Shown: positions 19,410 through 28,609, counted from the stretch's first letter. The stretch is 64,000 bases of DNA from Oscillatoriales cyanobacterium USR001 (GCA_001698425.1 MBRE01000022.1:88434-152433), one strand, 5' to 3'. The notes: generated by a model from the letters alone, not told the origin. Numbers and translations: made by a program.

Positions 19410-20117
19410 GTGAAAGTGTCAGAAAATTCCTCATTATTACAAAAAACCCCCAATTGGGTTTGGTGGTCTTTTTGCCCCTGGTTTGGAGGATTAGCCATCG
19501 TTTATGCAGGCCATAAATCTCATACTTCTAGCTGGATGGCTTGGGGTGCAGGCATTACCTTGGCAGCCTTAACGCTATCTGCAACTAACCTATCAACAGT
19601 AGTTTGGATTGCTCAAATTGCGATCGCGTTTGCTTTGAAAAGGCGCTATTTAATCAAAACTTCTCCCAGAGGTTTGCTAATTCCAGCCGATGCCAATACT
19701 GCGACATTAATTGCCAATATTCGCGGCAAAATAGATATTAATGAATGTTCTAAAGACGAACTCGTAAACGTTTTAGGCTTGCCTATTGTTTATGCCAATG
19801 ACATTGAATTATTACAGCATGAAGGATATATTTTTACCCACTTGGAGGAATTGTCAGAAATTGCAGGTATTCCTGAAAGTCATATCAAACGTATTGCGCC
19901 AATGGTGACATTTAGTTATGATTTGAAAAAAGAACCACATTTAACTTGGAAACGATTAAATATCCTTTCCAAACAAGAACTAATAGAATGTGGTCTTGAT
20001 GCGGTAATTGCTAAAAAAATCTTTAAAGAAAGACAGCAAAAAGGCGAATATAAATCAGCCATAGATGTCAAACGGCGCACAGGTATTCCCTTTAATTCCT
20101 ATCGTCATCTCGTCTAA
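19410..20117 (+). CDS. Membrane-anchored helix-hairpin-helix protein
   Basis: A 235-residue product from GTG 19410; ribosome signals do not separate it from the GTG three codons on. Two to three hydrophobic segments fill residues 14-80 (WSFCPWFGGLAIVYAGHK, AGITLAALTLSATNLSTVVW). The C-terminal part has two helix-hairpin-helix units: KIDINECSKDELVNVLGLP with EIAGIPESHIKRIAP, and NILSKQELIECGLDAVIAKK with a TGIPFNSY ending. HhH repeats usually bind DNA backbones non-specifically (ComEA type); here the tether suggests a membrane-bound protein. The role is unknown. It follows the TM2 gene. Confidence 0.75.
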   Translation: MKVSENSSLLQKTPNWVWWSFCPWFGGLAIVYAGHKSHTSSWMAWGAGITLAALTLSATNLSTVVWIAQIAIAFALKRRYLIKTSPRGLLIPADANTATLIANIRGKIDINECSKDELVNVLGLPIVYANDIELLQHEGYIFTHLEELSEIAGIPESHIKRIAPMVTFSYDLKKEPHLTWKRLNILSKQELIECGLDAVIAKKIFKERQQKGEYKSAIDVKRRTGIPFNSYRHLV

Positions 20118-20268
20118 AATTTAGGGTAATTTAGCATCATAATTTACAGCATCAAAGGATAAACAGGACTAAATTAACTAAAGGCTTAAAAAAAGTTGAG
20201 TCTTTGACGCGATCGCGAACTTTGCCTCTATCCTCAAAAAAGATAAAAGTAAAATCATTAAAAATCAG

Positions 20269-22725
20269 ATGCAAACTACCCCAAAAATCTTACCAGAAAA
20301 CGATTCCCTCCCCATAGAACTCATTACCCTTGATGTGGGAGGAATGAAATGTGCCGGCTGTGTCGCCGCCGTAGAAAGACAGTTAAAACAGCAAATTGGC
20401 GTGATTTCCGCCCGTGTTAACCTCGCCACAGAAGTCGCCGCGATCGAATGCGAAATTGGCAAAGTAGATCCAATTATTATTTCCCAAAAATTAACAGAAA
20501 ACGGGTTTCCCACTCAGCCCCGTTATGCCGAAAATCAAGCCGAAAATCAAATTACTATAATTGAACGCCGCCGTCAAGAAATTCGGCAAGAAATTTGGCA
20601 ATTAGCCATCGCCCTTACCCTAATCTTACTATCCGGTTTAAGTCATTTAGCCGGGAATAAAATCCCAATTTTTAATAACATTTGGTTTCACTGGTTTCTC
20701 GCAACAATTGCCCTACTAATCCCCGGAAGAAACATCTTAATTGACGGATGGCGCGGCCTATTAAGAAATGCTCCAAACATGAATACTTTAGTAGGATTAG
20801 GCGCATTTACAGCCTACACCGCCAGCGTCGCCGCCCTACTATTTCCACAGATGGGATGGGAATGTTTTTTTGAAGAACCAGTAATGCTTTTAGGCTTTAT
20901 CTTGTTAGGAAAAACCATCGAAAAACAAGCTAAAAGACGTGCCGCCTCAGCTTTGCAAGCTTTAATTGCCTTGCAACCAGCCACCGCCCATTTAGTAGGT
21001 GAACCTTTAACTGAAGAAATCGAAGAAATAGGTAAATTTACCACCACAAGTCAAAATTATCTCACAGTTGAAATACCAGCCGATCGCGTCCGAGTTGGCG
21101 AATTTTTGCAAGTTTTACCAGGGGAAAAAATACCCGTAGATGGCGAAATTTACCTTGGCAAAACTACCGTCGATGAGTCAATGTTGACAGGGGAATCAGT
21201 ACCTATATTTAAGCATAAAACAGATATAGTTGCCGCCGGAACCATAAATCAATCTGGGATGATTATAATTCGGGCAACTCGTATTGGTAAAGAGACAACT
21301 CTCGCCCAAATAGTTGATTTAGTAGAAAATGCTCAAACTCGAAAAGCACCGATTCAACATTTAGCTGATACTGTCGCTGGCTATTTTACTTATAGCGTAA
21401 TGTCGATATCTTTACTAACTTTTCTATTTTGGTATTTTGTCGGAGCTAATATTTGGCCGCAGGTACTTTTAGGCCACGCAGCAATGAGTATGAGCCACGC
21501 AGAAATGACGATGAATGAGGGTGCGATGTCGCCAATGTTATTGAGTTTAAAGTTAGCGATCGCAGTTTTAGTTATTGCTTGTCCTTGTGCTTTAGGACTC
21601 GCTACTCCTACTGCTATTTTAGTCGGTTCTGGAATTGGTGCAGAAAGAGGTTTATTAATTAAAGGTGGTGATGTTTTAGAGAGAGTACATCAACTCGATA
21701 CGGTGGTTTTTGACAAAACTGGAACTCTAACTAAAGGGAGTTTTCAGGTAACAGATTGTATATCTTTGGAAGAAAATTGTCAAAGTTTAAAGGTAGTCAA
21801 AGAATATTTTAAAAGTCAAAATTTTAATCAATTAGTATTACAAATTGCAGCGACTGTGGAAAGCGGAACTTCTCACCCGTTAGCTGAAGCAATTTTGGAA
21901 GAAGCAAAACGGCAAGATTTATCATTACTTGCTGCTGAGGATTTTGATACAGAGCCAGGATTAGGGATTTCTGCTGTGGTGGAAGGCGATCGCGCACTCG
22001 TAGGTAATGCTGATTGGTTGAGGCAAAATGGAGTTTTAACCGACTTACCATTAAGCACCTCTCTGGAAGGTAAAACTTTAGTTTATGTGGCTTTAGCAAG
22101 CGTTTTTATCGGGGTAATTGCCCTGAGCGATACTCTGAGATCCGATGCTAAATCGACTGTAGAAAAGTTGCAAAATATGGGATTGAGAGTAATGTTACTA
22201 ACGGGAGATCGGCGGGAAGTTGCGATCGCGATCGCGCAACAATTAAACATATCATTAGATGATATTCTTGCAGAAATTATACCCCAAGAAAAAGCGGAGG
22301 CGATCGCGAATTTACAACTTCAAAATCATCAAGTTGCAATGGTAGGAGACGGTATTAACGATGCACCAGCTTTGGCACAAGCAAATGTCGGTATTGCCAT
22401 GCAAGCCGGTACAGATGCAGCAATAGAAACTGCCCAAATTATCCTGATGGGAAATAAGTTAGAAAATGTTGTTGAATCTATCTATCTCAGTCGCGCTACT
22501 TTCAACAAAATTCGTCAGAATTTATTTTGGGCATTTGCCTATAATACTTTAGGAATACCCATTGCCGCCGGTGTTTTACTCCCCACATTTGGTTTAGCAC
22601 TTAGTCCCGCCACCGCCGGTGCTTTTATGGCTTTTAGTTCCGTTAGTGTAGTCACAAATTCTTTGCTACTACGTCGTAAATTTAAAACTAAAAATATCCC
22701 GGCGATTTCAATTGCGGCTACCTAA
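20269..22725 (+). CDS. ctaA: Copper-transporting P1B-type ATPase, CtaA type
   Basis: An 818-residue P-type ATPase. It has an N-terminal heavy-metal domain with GMKCAGCV (Cu-binding CxxC, about 25-31), the actuator TGES, the channel motif CPC in IACPCALGLATP, the phosphorylation site DKTGT and the hinge GDGINDAPAL. The segment PNMNTLVGLG followed by EEPVMLLGFILLGKTIE closely follows cyanobacterial CtaA, the plasma-membrane importer that feeds copper to PacS, plastocyanin and cytochrome oxidase. A Met/His-rich extracytoplasmic loop (about 402-425: GHAAMSMSHAEMTMNEGAMS) is likely a copper-collecting loop, as in other CtaA proteins. Assignment as CtaA rather than PacS rests on remembered similarity. 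This is not the haem A synthase of the same name. Two hairpins follow the gene. Confidence 0.87.
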   Translation: MQTTPKILPENDSLPIELITLDVGGMKCAGCVAAVERQLKQQIGVISARVNLATEVAAIECEIGKVDPIIISQKLTENGFPTQPRYAENQAENQITIIERRRQEIRQEIWQLAIALTLILLSGLSHLAGNKIPIFNNIWFHWFLATIALLIPGRNILIDGWRGLLRNAPNMNTLVGLGAFTAYTASVAALLFPQMGWECFFEEPVMLLGFILLGKTIEKQAKRRAASALQALIALQPATAHLVGEPLTEEIEEIGKFTTTSQNYLTVEIPADRVRVGEFLQVLPGEKIPVDGEIYLGKTTVDESMLTGESVPIFKHKTDIVAAGTINQSGMIIIRATRIGKETTLAQIVDLVENAQTRKAPIQHLADTVAGYFTYSVMSISLLTFLFWYFVGANIWPQVLLGHAAMSMSHAEMTMNEGAMSPMLLSLKLAIAVLVIACPCALGLATPTAILVGSGIGAERGLLIKGGDVLERVHQLDTVVFDKTGTLTKGSFQVTDCISLEENCQSLKVVKEYFKSQNFNQLVLQIAATVESGTSHPLAEAILEEAKRQDLSLLAAEDFDTEPGLGISAVVEGDRALVGNADWLRQNGVLTDLPLSTSLEGKTLVYVALASVFIGVIALSDTLRSDAKSTVEKLQNMGLRVMLLTGDRREVAIAIAQQLNISLDDILAEIIPQEKAEAIANLQLQNHQVAMVGDGINDAPALAQANVGIAMQAGTDAAIETAQIILMGNKLENVVESIYLSRATFNKIRQNLFWAFAYNTLGIPIAAGVLLPTFGLALSPATAGAFMAFSSVSVVTNSLLLRRKFKTKNIPAISIAAT

Positions 22726-22729
22726 ACAA

Positions 22730-22789
22730 AGTCTGTCTATACAGACTAAATAAAATAGGGTAATAGACTTATTAATAAGTCTATTACCC
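22730..22789. terminator. Two hairpins between convergent ctaA and a hypothetical gene
   Basis: The first hairpin pairs AGTCTGT (22730-22736) with ACAGACT (22741-22747). The second is a perfect 32-base palindrome, 22758-22789, made of GGGTAATAGACTTATT and its reverse complement. The gene pair is convergent, so the palindrome could act as a bidirectional terminator, although no long T run follows. A CTTCCTT repeat begins directly after it. Confidence 0.5.
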
Positions 22790-22790
22790 C

Positions 22791-22825
22791 GTCTTCCCTC
22801 TTCCTTCTTCCTTCTTCCTTCTTCC
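22791..22825. repeat. CTTCCTT-type short tandem repeat (STRR-like)
   Basis: Seven-base CTTCCTT/CTTCCCT units repeat about four to five times, ending at the stop codon of the gene at 22826. Related tracts occur at 36192-36310 (other strand), 46877-46952 and 58108-58154. Confidence 0.85.
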
Positions 22826-23197
22826 TCAAATTCCCATACTTTCAACAAGTTGCCACTGGCGATTAGTAATAATTAATTCACTCACAACCTCAAACATTTG
22901 ACGACAATGATTGTGAGTTTGTAGAGGCAATTCCTCATTTTTTATCACCAAATCTATCCTAATTTGTAACTGAGAAGCGGAGCTTTTTTCAATCAACACT
23001 TCCACCGTAACCAGTTTAGGGAGAGGAACCATCCCTGGTAGTTCGCGGGCCATTAAATAGTCACCACTATCATATATAATATCCAGATTACAAGACTGCA
23101 AAATCTCAATAACTAATTGCCGGAGGCGTTCGATCGGAACTGCAACAATAAAAAAACCAGTATAGCGGGCCATTATGAAACTCCAGCGTAGAGGCAC
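22826..23197 (-). CDS. Conserved cyanobacterial hypothetical protein
   Basis: The frame encodes 123 residues from ATG 23197, but the internal ATG at 23173 (MARYTGFFIVAVPIERLRQL) looks like the true start, giving 115 residues. The pattern is two alpha/beta halves: a strand YTGFFIVAV, helix LRQLVIEILQSC, strands around YLMARELPGMV and TVEVLIEKS, then a long helix LQTHNHCRQMFEVVSELI. No motif identifies a family. It is convergent with ctaA and divergent from tmk. A small cytoplasmic protein of unknown function. Confidence 0.65.
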   Translation of the reverse strand: MPLRWSFIMARYTGFFIVAVPIERLRQLVIEILQSCNLDIIYDSGDYLMARELPGMVPLPKLVTVEVLIEKSSASQLQIRIDLVIKNEELPLQTHNHCRQMFEVVSELIITNRQWQLVESMGI

Positions 23198-23269
23198 TTA
23201 GACTTACCTATAATAACGAAAGGATCGGGAAATAACGAGAAGTAAATACATAAATAGTGTCAAAATTTA

Positions 23270-23935
23270 TTGTGGTACAAGGGCAAGACAATGGGTGGTA
23301 AATTAATTGTATTTGAGGGAGTCGAAGGGGGTGGAAAAACAACGCAAATCGAGCGATCGCGTCTTTGGCTGCTATCAAGGTTTCACAGTGGGAATATCCC
23401 GCGCATTATCGTAACTCGCGAACCCGGTGGAACCCAGTTAGGGAAAGGGTTACGGCGGTTGTTGTTAGAATCAGGGGGCGAAAATATCTGCGATCGCGCA
23501 GAATTACTATTGTATGCGGCCGATCGAGCTCAGCACGTCGAAAATTTAATTAAACCTGAGTTAGCGAAGGGGTCAATTATTTTATGCGATCGCTTTACTG
23601 ACTCAACTATAGCTTATCAAGGATACGGTCGGGGTCTAAATTTGAATTTAATTAATCAACTGAATGAGATTGCGACGGGTGGGTTACAAAGCGATTTAAC
23701 TTTGTGGCTAGATATTGATGTGGAAGTAGGTTTATCTAGGGTGAAAAGTCGAGGAATTCGCGATCGTATTGAACAAGCTGATTTAGAATTTCATCGACGG
23801 GTAAAGCAAGGATTTACCGAGTTAGCTGCTGCAAATCGCCAGCGCATTTTTCGAGTTGATGCTAATCGTAATGAATCAGAAGTTACACAAGAAATTCAGG
23901 ATATTTTAACCCAAAATTTATTTGTTAACTGTTAA
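23270..23935 (+). CDS. tmk: Thymidylate kinase (dTMP kinase)
   Basis: Tmk phosphorylates dTMP to dTDP using ATP, an essential step for DNA synthesis. The sequence has the P-loop FEGVEGGGKTTQ, the DR(E/Y)-type motif VTREPGGTQLG, the lid-adjacent CDRFTDST and YQGYGRGL. The true start is ATG 23291 (MGGKLIVFEG), giving 214 residues; the frame upstream to TTG 23270 (MWYKGKT) does not belong. In cyanobacteria tmk often precedes holB, as here. The 3' end runs directly into a TGTTAACTGTTA repeat tract. Confidence 0.96.
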   Translation: MWYKGKTMGGKLIVFEGVEGGGKTTQIERSRLWLLSRFHSGNIPRIIVTREPGGTQLGKGLRRLLLESGGENICDRAELLLYAADRAQHVENLIKPELAKGSIILCDRFTDSTIAYQGYGRGLNLNLINQLNEIATGGLQSDLTLWLDIDVEVGLSRVKSRGIRDRIEQADLEFHRRVKQGFTELAAANRQRIFRVDANRNESEVTQEIQDILTQNLFVNC

Positions 23936-24074
23936 CTGTTATTTGTTATTTGTTATTTGTTAACTGTTATTTGTTAACTGTTACTTGTCATTGCAAGGAA
24001 CGAAGCAATTACCAATTACCAATTACCAATTACCAATTACCAATTACCCATTACCAATTACCCATTACCCATTC
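23925..24074. repeat. STRR-like tracts between tmk and holB
   Basis: Two consecutive simple arrays: TTAACTG/TTATTTG units (about 23925-23990) and ACCAATT/ACCCATT units (about 24005-24074). They fill the space between tmk and holB up to the likely holB ATG at 24076, so the holB leader is made of repeats. The tract is translated in the longer open frame as repeated NYQLPIT, which is a typical artefact in these genomes. Confidence 0.85.
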
Positions 24075-24075
24075 C

Positions 24076-25035
24076 ATGAATTATTTTTCACCAATCATTG
24101 GACAAAATCAAGCAGTAGAATTACTAACCCAAGCAGTAGCTAAAAATCGCATTGCTCCCGGTTATTTATTTGCTGGCGCTCCCGGAGTAGGTAGAAGTTT
24201 AACCGCCCAATGTTTTATTGAACTCCTATTCTCCATCAATCTAGCCGAATCAAAAACAATTGCCACCCTCCAAAAACGCATAAAAGAACGCAATCACCCC
24301 GATTTATTATGGATAGAACCCACCTATTTACATCAAGGTAAACGATTGTCAGCCAAAGAAGCCGAAGAAGCAGGATTAAAGCGCAAAGCTCCCCCACAAA
24401 TACGCCTAGAACAAATCCGAGAAATCGCCCAATTTCTCGGTCGTCCACCCTTAGAAGCATCACGCTCCGTAGTAGTATTAGAACAAGCAGAAACAATGGC
24501 AGAAGGAGCCGCCAACGGCTTACTCAAAACCTTAGAAGAACCGGGGAGAGCCACACTAATTTTAATAGCTCCTAGCTTTGAATCTTTATTGCCAACTTTG
24601 ATATCGAGATGTCAGCGTATTCCTTTTTATCGGCTCGATCGAAATGCCATCAAAGAAATCTTAAAACGCACTGGAAATCAAGAAATTGTCGCCCATCCAG
24701 AAGTAATGGCAATGGCTCAAGGAAGTGCCGGCAATGCCATAGAAATTTGGCAGCAACTTAGCGATATTCCTGAGAATTTGCTACGAAAAGCAAAGCAACG
24801 GCCGGAGAATTTGCGATCGGCCTTAGAATTAGCTAAAGAAATTGATAAAACCTTAGATTCAGAGGCTCAATTGTGGCTAGTAGATTATTTGCAGCATTGT
24901 TATTGGCAGCAATTTTTATCAGGAGATATTCGTAAATCTCCGGTTCAACCATTAGAAAAAGCGCGGCAATATTTACTTAGTTATGTTCAACCCCGATTAG
25001 TTTGGGAATGTACCTTGATGGGGATGATTAATTAG
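24076..25035 (+). CDS. holB: DNA polymerase III delta' subunit
   Basis: Delta' belongs to the clamp-loader (tau/gamma complex) that loads the beta sliding clamp on DNA. Likely start ATG 24076 (MNYFSPIIGQNQAVELL), 319 residues; the open frame extends upstream to 23950 only through repeat sequence. It carries the P-loop-like GAPGVGRSL (with R in place of the catalytic-type K context), SRC-type sensor ISRCQRIPF and the linker AANGLLKTLEEPGRATLIL. The Cys of the usual zinc-binding module are absent, which is common in delta'. It follows tmk on the same strand. Confidence 0.93.
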   Translation: MNYFSPIIGQNQAVELLTQAVAKNRIAPGYLFAGAPGVGRSLTAQCFIELLFSINLAESKTIATLQKRIKERNHPDLLWIEPTYLHQGKRLSAKEAEEAGLKRKAPPQIRLEQIREIAQFLGRPPLEASRSVVVLEQAETMAEGAANGLLKTLEEPGRATLILIAPSFESLLPTLISRCQRIPFYRLDRNAIKEILKRTGNQEIVAHPEVMAMAQGSAGNAIEIWQQLSDIPENLLRKAKQRPENLRSALELAKEIDKTLDSEAQLWLVDYLQHCYWQQFLSGDIRKSPVQPLEKARQYLLSYVQPRLVWECTLMGMIN

Positions 25036-25107
25036 ATGATTAGCCAGCCGAGCCAAATGAAGGTACTATGATTAACAAGAACAAAAAAATGAGAATGGTG
25101 TTTGACA

Positions 25108-25680
25108 GTGCCAAAATATTTTAAGGATGCAGAGCCAAAAGCAATTCGTCAATATGCAGAAATTATAGCGCTGACGGATGATGTGTCTAAAATTGCTAAT
25201 TATTTAGAAATTTCATCAGAGATTATTTACAAAGTAAAAGAACACATATTTATAAATGAACACGAACTTGATATCCCCAATTATGAGGCAAACACTATTA
25301 GCCATTTCAAAGGTAATTTTACACCTGATTGGGAAATTGCTGATTTATGGCTAAAAGCAACAGATCGGAGTTTACCACCCAGAGAACTTACTAAGTTTAA
25401 GAGGTTGATCGCCCATGAGTATATAGAGCAGGCGCTAATGGCTGATGGACTTCCTTATCGCTCGCCTCAAGCTTGGAGAAATCATCCGATACGGGGTTTT
25501 GGCAACTCGCCAACCTCGGAGCATTACGGAGCACACGATATGGCTCCCCATGCCGAAAATCCCAACCCATTCTCCCACTGGGATAGAATAGGTAAGTCAG
25601 CGGAAGGACTAACGCTTGCTGACGATATCTCAAATCTTGACGAGTTGCTTGAAGCTATTAGAGAAAGGATAGGACTTTGA
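25108..25680 (+). CDS. Putative zincin-like toxin domain protein
   Basis: A soluble protein of about 190 residues. The start is GTG 25108; TTG 25102 adds two residues. The key motif is LIAHEYIEQALM near 105-116, an HExxE pattern like that of a small zincin-type C-terminal toxin domain found in polymorphic toxins, followed by PYRSPQAW and a His-rich segment (EHYGAHDMAPHAENPNPFSHW). The N-terminal 70 residues (KYFKDAEPKAIRQYAEIIA) look like a linker. There is no secretion domain, and the next gene starts 2 bases after its stop, in the usual position for an immunity gene. The toxin reading is inference; no enzymatic activity can be confirmed from sequence. Confidence 0.55.
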   Translation: MPKYFKDAEPKAIRQYAEIIALTDDVSKIANYLEISSEIIYKVKEHIFINEHELDIPNYEANTISHFKGNFTPDWEIADLWLKATDRSLPPRELTKFKRLIAHEYIEQALMADGLPYRSPQAWRNHPIRGFGNSPTSEHYGAHDMAPHAENPNPFSHWDRIGKSAEGLTLADDISNLDELLEAIRERIGL

Positions 25681-25682
25681 AA

Positions 25683-26585
25683 ATGACCGATACTGCATTA
25701 GAACGAATTTTAGCAATTAAATGGGAGCCGGACGATACTCGCGTTGACTCTCATATTGCCCTCTTGCGAGAATATCTGAGACGCGCTGCACTGTGGGCAA
25801 AAGCTTTAAATTGTATAGATGAATGGCCTTTTTTTGATGTGGCGACTCATCTCTATCCTTTAGAACCTAATGATGAGGCTAAGGTGGAAGAGCTTAATAC
25901 TCATTTCATGCAGACACCATTTTATGTAGCGGGTATTATTGAGAAAACCTGCAAGTGGTTCATCCAATGGGAGAGGGTGAAAAATTTACCGAAAATAAGT
26001 GAATTTACTTTACCTGAACCCTACGAACCGCTCATCAAAATGTATGAACGCGGTGGTATATTCTCTACTGAACATGGGTTTTTTGATTTTGCTATTGGGG
26101 GCTTTCCCAGAGGTCAATGGCAGCAATATGACCAAACGATACCTTTGCTTGAACTAGACGCAAAAACCCTAGATGAAATAGATATTTATGCGGACGATGC
26201 TTCAAAACTTGGCAAATTAATTGTTGTTAACAATATCAAACAAGGTGTAGAACATTGGAATAAATGGAGAGAGTACCACTATGTAGCAGAGCCAGATTTT
26301 AGGGGTGAAGATTTTAGTGGGAAAGATTTGAGTAATGCAAATCTCAACGGAGCGATTTTCGACAATGCTAACTTATCTCATGCAAATTTTCAACGTGCAT
26401 TCCTTCATAGTGCCACATTTAATAATGCCAATTTAGAGGGTGCAAACTTTACAGAAGCTGACATAACAGGAGCAGTTTTATCTGGAGCTATTAACCGTAA
26501 TACTGCAAACTTTACCAATGCAATTAACCGTAAAGAAATTCAAGATTGCACTTCAAATGTCATCATATCCCCACTTGGAGGTTAA
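25683..26585 (+). CDS. Putative immunity protein fused to pentapeptide repeats
   Basis: ATG 25683 lies 2 bases after the stop of the zincin-like gene; a TTG at 25677 would overlap it. The N-terminal 190 residues, with YEPLIKMYERGGIFSTEHGF then DFAIGGFPRGQWQQY, form an alpha/beta domain resembling immunity-type proteins I recall beside such toxins. Residues about 205-280 are pentapeptide repeats of the A(D/N)LXX kind (FSGKDLSNANLNGAIF, NANLSHANF, NANLEGANF), forming a right-handed quadrilateral helix. The protein is soluble. The tight coupling suggests an operon with the upstream gene. The immunity role is inferred from position, but the fold calls for the repeat part are clear. Confidence 0.6.
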   Translation: MTDTALERILAIKWEPDDTRVDSHIALLREYLRRAALWAKALNCIDEWPFFDVATHLYPLEPNDEAKVEELNTHFMQTPFYVAGIIEKTCKWFIQWERVKNLPKISEFTLPEPYEPLIKMYERGGIFSTEHGFFDFAIGGFPRGQWQQYDQTIPLLELDAKTLDEIDIYADDASKLGKLIVVNNIKQGVEHWNKWREYHYVAEPDFRGEDFSGKDLSNANLNGAIFDNANLSHANFQRAFLHSATFNNANLEGANFTEADITGAVLSGAINRNTANFTNAINRKEIQDCTSNVIISPLGG

Positions 26586-26749
26586 TTTTTTGGGAACTAT
26601 CACTCGTAAATCAAAAACAAACTGTTTCTTTCGATACATTTCCCATATTCTGTACCAAAATGTGTAAATTCTGTTAACTTTAGATTCAGAATTGAAAATT
26701 CAATCTACAATCTAAATCTTAGAAATCAAAAATTCCAAATTCAGGCACT

Positions 26750-28141
26750 ATGGTAGCATTAACACCCAATCCCAGCTTTAGTTTAACGATTCGTATTGAA
26801 CTTCCCAACCGTGCCGGAATGTTGGCCAGCGTCACTCAGGCGATCGCATCTGTAGGTGGAAATCTCGGTCAAATCGATTTAATCGAGCAAAATCGCCACA
26901 CTTCTATCCGCGAAATTAACGTTGATGCTTCCAGCACAGAGCACAATGAGGAAATTATTGATGCTGTCAAAGCACTACCAGAAATCAAGGTAATCAACAT
27001 CTACGATCGCACATTTAATCTCCATCGTGGCGGTAAAATCACCATTGCCAGTAAAATTCCCCTCACTTCTCAATCCGATTTGGCAATGGCTTACACCCCC
27101 GGAGTAGGTAGAATTTGTACTGCGATTGCACAAGATCCCAGCCAAGTTTACCATCTCACCATTAAACAAAATACTGTAGCAATTGTTACCGACGGTAGCG
27201 CAGTTTTAGGCTTAGGAAATCTCGGCGCGGCCGCTTCCATGCCAGTCATGGAAGGCAAAGCCATGCTATTCAAAGAATTTGCTGGAATTGATGCCTTTCC
27301 TATCTGTTTAGCCACCCAAGATACTAACGAAATTATCCGTACAGTCCAGAATATTGCCCCAGTTTTTGGTGGTGTAAACCTGGAAGATATCGCCGCCCCC
27401 CGTTGTTTTGAAATTGAAGCCAAACTAAGAGAAACCTTAGATATTCCAGTGTTTCACGACGATCAACATGGCACAGCAATTGTCAGTTTAGCCGCCTTAT
27501 TTAATGCCTTAAAAGTTGTCAGTAAATCAATGGATCAAATCCGCATTGTAATTAATGGTGCCGGTGCTGCGGGAGTCGCGATCGCTCGCCTATTACAAAA
27601 AGCCGGAGCCAAAAGCATCGTTATGTGCGACTCTAAAGGCATTCTCTCCAAAAATCGCACCGATTTAAACCCAGAAAAACTAGAATTTGCTGTAGAAAAA
27701 TCCGGCTCGTTAGCCGGTGCAATTATCGGTGCTGATGTCTTTTTAGGCGTAAGTGCCCCCGGAGTTCTTACCCCAGAAATGGTGCGTTCAATGGCCAAAA
27801 ATCCCATTGTTTTTGCAATGGCAAATCCTATTCCTGAAATTCAACCAGAATTGGTAGTTAATGATGTGGCTGTGATGGCAACGGGACGCAGCGACTACCC
27901 GAATCAAATCAATAATGTTTTAGCATTTCCCGGCGTATTTCGCGGTGCTTTAGATTGTCGTGCTTCTACTATTACTACTACAATGTATCTCGAAGCAGCC
28001 CAGGCGATCGCCTCTTTAGTCTTGCCTTCTGACCTTGACAAAGAACACATTATTCCCTCAGTTTTTGACAAGCGAGTAGTAAATGCCGTTGCTGGTGCTG
28101 TACAATTAGCTGCTCGGAATGAGGGGATTGCCCGCAGTTAA
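26750..28141 (+). CDS. NAD(P)-dependent malic enzyme with N-terminal ACT domain
   Basis: Oxidatively decarboxylates malate to pyruvate and CO2. The 463-residue product begins with an ACT regulatory domain (about 8-85: IRIELPNRAGMLASVTQAIAS), then the catalytic malic domain with the conserved AYTPGVG, TDGSAVLGLGNLG, MEGKAMLFKEF, HDDQHGTAIV and the Rossmann GAGAAGVAIA. ACT plus malic enzyme is the standard form in cyanobacteria and may sense amino acids. A typical ATG start is preceded by an AT-rich leader. A clear hairpin terminator follows. Confidence 0.95.
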   Translation: MVALTPNPSFSLTIRIELPNRAGMLASVTQAIASVGGNLGQIDLIEQNRHTSIREINVDASSTEHNEEIIDAVKALPEIKVINIYDRTFNLHRGGKITIASKIPLTSQSDLAMAYTPGVGRICTAIAQDPSQVYHLTIKQNTVAIVTDGSAVLGLGNLGAAASMPVMEGKAMLFKEFAGIDAFPICLATQDTNEIIRTVQNIAPVFGGVNLEDIAAPRCFEIEAKLRETLDIPVFHDDQHGTAIVSLAALFNALKVVSKSMDQIRIVINGAGAAGVAIARLLQKAGAKSIVMCDSKGILSKNRTDLNPEKLEFAVEKSGSLAGAIIGADVFLGVSAPGVLTPEMVRSMAKNPIVFAMANPIPEIQPELVVNDVAVMATGRSDYPNQINNVLAFPGVFRGALDCRASTITTTMYLEAAQAIASLVLPSDLDKEHIIPSVFDKRVVNAVAGAVQLAARNEGIARS

Positions 28142-28214
28142 TTTAAAGTTCTGTTAGGGGGCTATAAAAAATTTTAAACCCTTTCAGAAGGTAAAATTGA
28201 GGAAACATTATTAT

Positions 28215-28254
28215 AAAGATGGGGCTAGTTAAGAGTTTTCACCCATCTTTTTTT
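28215..28254 (+). terminator. Rho-independent terminator after the malic enzyme gene
   Basis: Stem AAAGATGGG (28215-28223) pairs with CCCATCTTT (28242-28250), with an 18-base loop and a run of seven T at 28248-28254. It lies 74 bases after the stop codon. Confidence 0.8.
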
Positions 28255-28315
28255 GCGTCAAGTAAAGAGCGCTCTCTTTAAGATAGATGTTTAATCTAAG
28301 CGATCGCAAATTCAC

Positions 28316-28582
28316 TTAATTTACGAGTTTATAGATTTTAGATTCAATAATTTTTAAAGTTTCTTTTTGTTCACTCTCATCATCTAATTCTGACCAAGAT
28401 TGAAATAATTGGTTGATTTTTTCTTGCCTTTTTTGATTTTGATTACCATTATTAAAATTATTATTCACCTTTATTAGTTTAAGTTGGGATCGGGTGAGCT
28501 TTAATAAAAGACCCACCCTAATTATTCCGAAACCAAAACCTCCTCCAATGTAGTGCCAGCAGCTTGCTGGCTGGGTTAGCAT
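28316..28582 (-). CDS. Possible small hypothetical protein
   Basis: An 88-residue frame. The last 40 residues (KRQEKINQLFQSWSELDDE, then SEQKETLKIIES) look like a genuine amphipathic helical protein of the type seen in small cyanobacterial regulatory or antitoxin-like proteins, but the N-terminal half (MLTQPASCWHYIGGGFGFGI) is unlike protein sequence. It may be the remnant of a gene with its front replaced. It is 27 bases downstream of the cupin gene on the same strand. Low confidence. Confidence 0.3.
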   Translation of the reverse strand: MLTQPASCWHYIGGGFGFGIIRVGLLLKLTRSQLKLIKVNNNFNNGNQNQKRQEKINQLFQSWSELDDESEQKETLKIIESKIYKLVN

Positions 28583-28609
28583 GGTTTAAATTCAGAACAG
28601 CTTACTGAC

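Noticed and set aside
24005..24075. N-terminal extension of HolB (repeated NYQLPIT)
   Set aside because: It is translated STRR sequence; the normal delta' start is ATG 24076.
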